Shown: positions 56,761-64,000 of the stretch, one piece after another
How the letters are laid out: each line of letters begins with the position of its first letter
How positions within the stretch are numbered: position 1 is the first letter of the stretch
Origin: Congeria kusceri
Lineage: Eukaryota > Mollusca > Bivalvia > Myida > Dreissenidae
Assembly (NCBI GenBank): GCA_027627225.1
Contig: CM051036.1
Span: 41,363,926 to 41,427,925, forward strand
Reading direction: 5' to 3'
Length of the DNA stretch: 64,000 nucleotides
Translations under genes and position numbers: made by a program
Notes under the pieces: generated by a model
What the model saw: the letters and a program-made list of their open reading frames with translations, nothing else
What the model was told of the DNA's origin: nothing
The model's database searches: none

Positions 56761-57344
56761 TACGGTGGCATAGATGTGACACGTGCATGTTTTTATTTAT
56801 GTCGTTCCCACGACATATTAAATCGTGGGAACGAGATCTTATCTCGTGGGAACGAGATCTTATCTCGTGGAAACGACATAATTGTGTCGTTCCCACGACA
56901 TATTAAGTCGTGGGAACGAGGTCTTTTCTCGTGGGAACGACATAAATAACTCGTGGGAAAGACATGTTAAGTCGTGGGAACGAGATAATTAACTCGTGGT
57001 AACGACATAATTAACCAATCAGAATACACGTTGTTTAAAAGGATGTTTCAAAATGGCTGATACAAGAAACGCTTACATACTATCTTTTTTCAATGCTGGA
57101 TTAAGCTATAATACATAAATTGTTTTTCTAGAGCGAGAGCAACATGGAATTGTATTGGCTCATTAAGTCGTTCCCTCGACGAAATATCTCGTTCCCACGA
57201 CATAATATGTCGTTACCACGAGTTATTGTCGTTCCGACGAGAAAAGATCTCGTTCCCACGAGATAAGATCTCGTTCCCACGACTTAATATGTCATGGGAA
57301 CGACATAAATAAAAACATGCACATGTCACATCTATGCCACCGTA
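56761..57344. mobile_element. Inner MITE/foldback element inserted in the outer one
   Basis: A 584-bp element with terminal inverted repeats TACGGTGGCATAGATGTGAC and about 80 further matching bases. A perfect 6-bp target duplication, CAAAAC, lies at 56755-56760 and 57345-57350. The arms are built of repeated palindromic words, GTCGTTCCCACGAC and CTCGTGGGAACGAG. It begins with the same TAYGGTGGCATAGA end as the outer element and makes the same size of target duplication, so both belong to one transposon superfamily. Confidence 0.92.
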
Positions 57345-57362
57345 CAAAACTGACAACATAAT

Positions 57363-57840
57363 TTCATTTAAGAAAAACTTATGTGGTATCAGGAATATTA
57401 ACTTATTAAGATTTGCGTTGCAAGATAATTATCATGATTATTTTCGGATTACTAGATACTGCGGAAGACCTAGGGCACACTTTAAGTGGTAACAGGAATA
57501 TTAACGTGTTATGATTTGTGGTGTCAGATAATTATCGTGATAATTTTCGCTTAATATAACACGAATTGGTTTGCGAATTTAATTGTGAAAATTAAGTGGT
57601 ATCAGGAATATTAACGGTTAACATTTGCGTTGTCAGATAATTATCATGATAACATTCGTGTTAGTAAGATATTTCGGAAGACCTATGGCACAAATTACGT
57701 TGTAACAGGAATAGGGAGTATTAACGTGTTAAGATTTGCGTTGACAAATATTTTCGCGAAAGCTAAGTAGTTAACACGAAAGTTTTCGCGAACCTTAATT
57801 AGTTAACACGAAAGTTTTCGCGAACCATAAGTGCTTATCG
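57363..57840. repeat. 115-bp tandem units in the outer MITE
   Basis: Four units begin AGTGGTAACAGGAATATTAA and contain GATAATTATCATGATAATTT, itself a near-palindrome, and TCGGAAGACCTA. The last part is AGTTAACACGAAAGTTTTCG twice. Confidence 0.8.
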
Positions 57841-57868
57841 TAAGGCTTTCTATACCACCATAGTTGTT

Positions 57869-58379
57869 TATGTTAAATTGAGTAAAATACATACTGATTT
57901 CAGCAGCGGTTTAATAATCCAGTATTAAAAAGGTGTATTCACGTTTGATGAAAATGAATATATGTAAACGCAAAAAACTGGCTCGAGCAAGATTTCAATT
58001 TAACAAGTTTTGGCTTCATTCGAGCGTAACATCAACATAATACAACATGATGATATGGGTAGAATAATCCGGTTACTCTAAATTATAAAAATTTTCCAAC
58101 AAGTGGCAGTTTTAATGACCTTATACCAATATTGATCTATATTTGTATTTAGCGAATGACACTAAAGATATCAACAGAATACTGAACCATATGTATGATT
58201 ATAGATAAAAGAAAAACGACATTTTGTTTGTTATTTAAAATGATAAGTTGCACAATAGCACATGTTATGCGCAATAACAACTGCATTCATGGATTCTAAA
58301 GTTTCAGAATTTTTATAGGTACCTATAACTAGGAACGTTTCCAGTTTCGGTTTAGCCAAGCACGGTGTGGCTCACAAAA
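57869..58379. other. Spacer
   Basis: Nothing recognised. Confidence 0.4.
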
Positions 58380-59706
58380 ATGTTTATTGGGTGAGCCTCT
58401 TCCAAATTCCTAAAAATCATTTTGATTAATTAAAAAACATGGCCACCAGGGGTCGGGGCAGTTTTTCTTATATGGCTACATTGAAAACTTTGAAAATCTT
58501 CTTGTCTAAAACTACTGGCTGGATTTGAAAATAATTTCACAGAAACGTTCCTTGGGTGACCCGCTACCAAATTCCAAAAAATCATTTTGATTTATTAAAA
58601 ACATTGCCACCAGGGGGCAGGGCAGTTTTTCTTATATGGCTTTATTGAAAACTTTGAAAATCTTCTTGTCTGAAACCACTGGCTGGATTTGAAAATAATT
58701 TCACAAAAATGTTCCTTGGGTGACCCGCTACCAAATTCCTAAAAATCATTAATGATTCATTAAAAACATGGCCACCAGGGGGCAGGACAGTTCTTATATG
58801 GCTTTATTGAAAACTTTGAAAATCTTCTTGTTTGAAACCACCGGCTGGATTTGAATAATTTCACAGAAATGTTCCTTGGGTGACCCACTACTAAATTCTC
58901 CATAAATCAGTTTGATTTATAAAAAAAAAACATGTCCACCAGGGGGCGGGGCAGTTTTCCTTATATGGCTTTATTGAAAACTTTGTAAATCTTCTTGTAT
59001 GAAACCACTGGCTGGATTTGAAAATAATTTCACAGAAATGTTCCTTGGGTGACCCTCTGCCGAATTCCTTCACATCATTTTGATTCGTTAAAAAAATGGC
59101 CGCCAGAGGGCGGGGCAGTTTTGCTTATATTGCTATATTGAAAACTTTGAAAATCTTATTGTCTGAAACCCATGGCTGAATTTGGAAATAGTTTTCACAG
59201 AAGTATTCCTTGGGTGGGCCTCTAACAAATTCCTTCAAATCGTATAGGCAAGGTTCATAGTCTTCTCATCAGAAACCACATACTGAATTTCAAAATAATT
59301 TCAAAGAAATGTTCATTGGATAGCCCTTACTAAATTCCATCAAATAATTTTTATTCGTTAAAAAACTGGCCACCACGGGGTGGTGAAGTTAGATTGTATA
59401 TGACCATATAGGCAACTTTGAAAATCTTCTTGTCAGAAACCACTTTCTGGATTTATTTTATTTTTGTAGAAATGTTTATTGCATGACCCTCTACCATATT
59501 CCTTTAAATAATTTTTATCTTTTTAAAAACACGGTTGCCAGGGGGCGGGGCAGTTTGACCATATATGGCTATGGGTGTTACTGGTCCATTATTATGTGTC
59601 AACATTTAACTTCAAACATCTATGTACCCGCAATAACATTTTAAAAAGACATTATGGTGCCTTAAACTCAGGTAAGCGACCTAGGGCCATCATGGCCCTG
59701 TTGTTT
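58380..59706 (+). repeat. Tandem-core element with trailing hairpin motif
   Basis: About seven units of 160-170 bp repeat GAAACCACTGGCTGGATTTG, AATTTCACAGAAATGTTCCT, TGGGTGACCC and GGCCACCAGGGGGCGGGGCA. The end is GGTGCCTTAAACTCAGGTAA followed by GCGACCTAGGGCCATCATGG and CCC, the hairpin motif also found at 8050-8098 and 27142-27180. Confidence 0.85.
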
Positions 59707-59997
59707 AAATGCCTGAACGCATTTTCTAGGGACAATTAATTCGATCATTGGCGATTCTTTTTTCTGCAACCTGTAACCATTTAGTGTTAGGATAGTCAGA
59801 CAATCAGGGTTTATTTTAAGACCGACATTCATCTTCAATTCTGATTAGCCAGAATCATCAACAACTGATCTTCTTGGACGCAGTTATTTTGGTGCAACAT
59901 GTTCTTAGTTAATGACCTAAGAAACACACACATATCTAGCTATTACTATAAAAAATGTTTAAATTTCTTGCATTGCGCAGTATATCTAAGGCCAACA
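59707..59997. other. Spacer
   Basis: Nothing recognised. Confidence 0.4.
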
Positions 59998-60370
59998 AAT
60001 GTATGGTTGGCTTCCGCTTACACCTCCAAAAAATGTAGGAGGGGAGGTAAAATATAACATTTTTGTCTTTTACTTTTTTTCTTAGCCACATATTCAACAC
60101 ATCGTTTATGTATATTGGACTGCATATAAAATGATAAAACGTCTCCCAACAAAGAAACTGCACCTAAACTATAAATAAGATCATCGAAAAAAGAGATATC
60201 TGGTAAGAAACTTATTATATAAGCGAAAACTTCTCTTCCCCCCCCCCCCCCCCAAAAAAAAAACCCGAAAAAAATAATGATTAATAGACAAAAAAACTTT
60301 TAGGGTCGGCGGAAAAAATGAGGGAGAGGGGGGGGGGGGGGGGCGGGTAAGCGGAAACCAACATTCATTT
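59998..60370. mobile_element. Inverted-repeat element with C and G homopolymer runs
   Basis: The left end AATGTATGGTTGGCTTCCGC and the right end GCGGAAACCAACATTCATTT are imperfect inverted repeats of about 30 bp. Just inside lie a run of about 15 C followed by 10 A (60238-60265) and a run of about 16 G (60330-60345). A perfect target duplication was not found. Confidence 0.6.
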
Positions 60371-60516
60371 TTACGCCTAACCTGACTGTGTTACTTAACA
60401 CTGCTAGGTTTATATTTAACATGCTTTTGCTCTTAGAAATTCAGTGTGAACTACTCTATAATTGATTGGTTTACACTCTAAATACATTGTATATGACTGT
60501 ATATTTTTTCAAAATA

Positions 60517-60720
60517 ATATGAGGCGTGTCGTGGGAAACCCGGGCTGAATTCATGTGCGTAAAGTGTCGTCCTGGATTAGCCTGTGCAGTCCGCACAGGC
60601 TAATCCGGGATGACACGTTCCGCATGTGTGGAAATATGTTACGAAGATACTTCCTTGAAACGGACAATTGCATAACAGCGGAAAGTGTCGATTCGGTTTT
60701 CCCACGACAGGCCTCATATA
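60517..60720. mobile_element. MITE with GAGGCNTGTCG ends, copy 2
   Basis: The left end ATATGAGGCGTGTCGTGGGA and the right end CCCACGACAGGCCTCATATA are inverted repeats. The internal hairpin TAGCCTGTGCAGTCCGCACA plus GGCTA is nearly perfect. Confidence 0.85.
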
Positions 60721-62639
60721 TATTGTAAATTACGGTTTTGACATATCACATATAAAGAGAAATGAAACTCCAGAGACATCACCAGGAGAGAAACCCGTAT
60801 TAACATCCGCTGGCTTAATTGAGGCAATTGACAAATTGCCTACACAATAGAGGACAATACGGACAAGACAACACAAAACGTAGAAATGATTAAAACTGTG
60901 GACACCGCCTTAGAACGGTCAATGCAAAACACTGGGGGTTTAAACTGGTTTAAAGGCATGCCGAACCTCACACTTAGCCCAGAATTAATCATAATATACG
61001 ATCTTTTCTTTTTGTATGGGGATTGTGTTTATGATGTACCATGTACAAGTCGCTATTAAAATGTCTGTTCCGTTCTGATTTTAACAAACTTCCTCGTGAA
61101 GCATTCTCTTCATTTTTCACATGCAATCAAAGGTCCCTAATATGTCTTCCTACCATCTCTGTCTTATGGTGGTATACTTCTGCATAAGATCATCAGATAC
61201 TTTTTGTGAAAATTTGAATAATCTTTTATCAAGAAAAGTTGTCAACTTTTCGTAAAAATATGCGTAGTTTACATGAAAACGTTTTTGTCCACTTCACTCA
61301 CGGTCACCATTAGTTTTGAATCGAAAATGTCACGTTAGTGCCTTGAACTGCCTACACTTATTATTTACAGATCGTATTTTTAGCGACATGTCTTCGAAGT
61401 TTTGAAATTTCGTAAAAACACACAACTTTTTATCAACATCTATCTTTTGCGATACTAGTAACTAGCAATTTTCGCGGAAAAGTCATCTAATGCAGCAATT
61501 GCAATAATTTGACTTTTTTCATGATAAACAGACAAAATTCTCACGAAAACGTCAAATTGTTTCGCGAACGTTTTCTTTAAAGTTTTCGCAAATGTTTTTG
61601 TGAATGTCATGTAGTTATCTTATGGAGATGTATGCCAGCATACTTTTGTAAACCATTTACCGTAAAATCTCTATGTTTTCGGACACTTAAAAATAATTAA
61701 AAAGTGTGCAGTCCGAAAATTTTGATACACAAAAATATTCCCAAATAACAGGTGTCCGAAAATTTATTGACACTATGACAATATTGCAATTACGTTCGGA
61801 TTTGTCCGGTGCATAACGTTTTTTGAAGAATATACACAGATAGTATTGTTTAATGATTGCGCATGCTTGTTAAATACCACGTCGTGTAGTAATATTAATT
61901 TTTATCGTTTTTTGCAATGAATTTTAAATCATTTCATATGTATGATATGTATGATTCCAACAATCCCATTGAGGATATGCTGAACAATGGGTCTAGAAAA
62001 ATGATGATACATGTAAAATTATGTGTTTCTATCATTAAATCTTATTCTGTTGGGCTATGATCTCTCTCTTCTTCTCTATTTTAATATTAAATCAAAGAAA
62101 TCAATAAATTACAACAAATTACATATCACAGTTTTATTATATTTCATTAAAAGCATATATAATTATGTTTAAAATCACAGAGAAATTGATTTTCTCTAGT
62201 GTAAATAACATTTTCATACTTAAATCTTTTTTTATCTAGCAGTTCATTTGTTTTCAATATTTCTTTGCAGTTTTGCATAATAGTGCATATATTCATATCC
62301 CTAAAGGCTATATATAAGCTGCAAGCCGATTGGTCAGACGGATTTGTAACAATAATTATGATTTGTTCAATTACTATCCGTTTTGAGCGCCAAGCGCCAA
62401 GACCTTAGTATCCAAGTGTTGTAGTAAGCGGTGTTGTTGCTAGACGAAACGGTAAAATCTAGTCAACCAACAAACAGCCAATTTGAACAAGGCTTTGATG
62501 GTATTGCAAGCAATACACGAGTCCCCTACCGGTGAAAACCTCTACGAATTAAACATTGTGCAATACCGTCAAATAGTCCTTTATCTGTAGATGTACACAG
62601 TTTCATATTCAAATCCCATTTGTCACTGCAGTATTAATT
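60721..62639. other. AT-rich spacer with one hairpin
   Basis: A hairpin at 61677-61720 pairs TTTTCGGACACTT with AAGTGTGCAGTCCGAAAA. A GTGTCCGAAAATTT word recurs at 61763. A TATATATAAG box 20 bp before CCGATTGGTC at 62309-62335 looks promoter-like, but no exon follows. No gene recognised. Confidence 0.4.
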
Positions 62640-63880
62640 TGTTGTTTTTTTCTATTTTAGTAACATTGAACAGACATTAGAGTTACTTTTTGAGTTATTG
62701 CAGTACTAAACTGACATAGGGCAATCATATAGTCCATTCTGTGTACCAAGTTTCATGATCATATGTTATGTTCTTTTCGAATTATTACAGTATTAAGTTT
62801 ATTTCTATTTTAAGTAACAGTCACGTGACCTTTGACCTCTGGTGAAAAATAAAGGGTCGTGTACAATCCACACCTTGCTCTTTCTATGTTTACAAAGTTT
62901 CATCAAAGTATCTTCAGTACTTTTTGAGTTATCGCAGGATCCAGGTTTTGGGGACGCGACAGACAGACAGAGTGAGACCGACGGACGAACAGCCAGACAG
63001 ACGCACACAGAAAGAGGGAAAATCCGTAGTCCAATATGTGTACCAAGTTTCATGAAGCTTCATGATCATATCTTATGCACTTTTCAAAATATTACTTTAT
63101 AAAGTTTATTTCTATTTTTAGTAACATTCACGCGACCTTTTACCTCTGGTGAAAAATAAAAGGTCGTGCGTAATTCTCACATTGCTGTTGCTATGCATAC
63201 AAAGTTTCATCAAAGTGTCATCAGTACTTTCCGAGTTATCACAGGATCCAGGTTTTGAGGACGGACGGACAGACAGACATACGGACAAACAGACATAACG
63301 AAACACAGACAGAATGCAAACCTATAGTTCAATCTCTGTACCAAGTGTCATGGTCATATCTTATGTCCCTTTCGAATTATTACAGTATTTAGTTTATTTC
63401 TATTTTTAGTAACAGTCACGTGACCTTGGACCTCTGGTGAAAAAAAAAGTTCCTGCATAATCCTAACATTGCCACATTGCCGTTCATATGTAAACCCAGT
63501 TTCATTGAAATAAGTTCAGTACTTTAAGAGTCATTGCAGAAACCAGGTTTTGGGGACGGACAGATAGACGGACGGACTAACATAGGGACGAACAGATAGA
63601 GAGATACACAGACGGATGGCAAACCTATAGTTCAATCTTTGTACCAAGTTTCATGGTCATATCTTATGTACTTTTCGAATAATAAAGTATTTAGTTTATT
63701 TCTATTTTTAGTAACAGTCACGTGACCTTTGACCTCTGAGCCTAATACTCACATTGCCGTTTAAAAGTATTCCAAGTTTCATCATAGTATCTTCTATTCT
63801 ATTTTTAGTAACAATCACCTGACCTTTGACCTCTGGTAAAAAATAAAAGGTCGTGGCTTATACTTACATACCAGAAAATG
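62640..63880 (+). repeat. Tandem-core array, about 300 bp units
   Basis: Four units repeat GTGACCTTTGACCTCTGGTG, AAAAATAAAGGGTCGTG, TTTCATCAAAGTATCTTCAG, TCGCAGGATCCAGGTTTTGG, GGACGGACAGACAGAC, CCAAGTTTCATGATCATATC and TTAGTTTATTTCTATTTTTA. Perfect DR1-type motifs occur at 62826, 63723 and 63820. The short open frames at 62805-63306 follow the units. Confidence 0.85.
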
Positions 63881-64000
63881 TATTTGAACAAACGAGCATA
63901 ACTCTGTCCAAATACAAAACAGAGTTATAGGGAATGTTGCCCCTGATATTGGAGTTGATGACAAAGGTATATATTTCAATTTTCAAGTGAATAACTTGTG
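63881..64000. other. Window end, repeat-like sequence
   Basis: The phrase ACAAACGAGCATAACTCTGT and GGGAATGTTGCCCCTGATAT is similar in style to other bivalve arrays but cannot be classified from this much sequence. Confidence 0.35.

Larger units (their letters stand above)
56595..57862. mobile_element. Outer MITE of a nested pair
   Basis: The ends TATAGTGGCATAGAA and (right, reverse complement) TATGGTGGTATAGAAAG begin inverted arms that continue CCTTACGATA and GGTTCGCGAAAA over about 60 bp. They are flanked by a perfect 6-bp target duplication, GTTGTT (56589-56594 and 57863-57868). Removing the inner element leaves about 680 bp. The right half contains three to four tandem units of about 115 bp (GGTAACAGGAATATTAACGT, TTTGCGTTGTCAGATAATTA). 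Confidence 0.88.

Overview
The window looks like a piece of a bivalve mollusc chromosome. It is AT-rich, gene-poor and packed with degenerate tandem arrays of about 160-300 bp units carrying phrases such as GGTCAAGGTCA and CCACGCCCCGGGGGTCACAT. It also holds MITEs with long terminal inverted repeats and two decayed Ty3/gypsy retrotransposons. This repeat style is typical of heterodont bivalves, and a dreissenid-like mussel is my best guess. Genus-level assignment is inference only.

One host gene is certain: a minus-strand, single-coding-exon copper amine oxidase at 53427-55895 (822 aa). It has an N-terminal signal anchor, the NYDY topaquinone motif, three copper-ligand histidines and the catalytic aspartate. 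A splice acceptor just upstream of the ATG suggests an intron in the 5' UTR. Three short exon-like stretches (8369-8491, 34939-35026, 36678-36720, all minus) and a 110-codon ORF at 41978-42310 are possible pieces of genes but are not proven.

Layout: 1-18.9 kb is mostly tandem-core repeats (1-790 inverted, 1955-2430, 6144-8100, 10030-11240, 13340-14380, 16085-17260) with a 36-bp array at 3290-3896. 18.9-24.9 kb is a minus-strand LTR retrotransposon (LTRs of 115 and 128 bp, target duplication CTATT), broken by frameshifts, stops and a 468-bp MITE inserted where the reverse transcriptase should be. 25-39 kb holds more arrays, a G-rich minisatellite (30066-30500), a 450-bp direct duplication (32519-32965 and 33499-33958), MITE copies, and a 24-bp array with a palindromic core (37337-38330). 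44.6-49.4 kb is a plus-strand Mag-like Ty3/gypsy element with 87-bp LTRs and a tRNA-Ser-type primer site, inactivated by at least five lesions. 50-53 kb carries MITEs and small tandem repeats, and 53.4-55.9 kb is the amine oxidase. 56.6-57.9 kb is a MITE nested in a related MITE, each with a perfect 6-bp target duplication. 58.4-64 kb is arrays and further MITEs.

No cooperating gene system (operon, cluster or defence locus) is visible. The strongest structural observations are the nested MITE family, a terminal hairpin motif shared by otherwise diverged tandem arrays (resembling pearl/HINE-type elements), a TATA-bearing dispersed repeat in three copies, and nuclear-receptor-like half-sites spread by the arrays.
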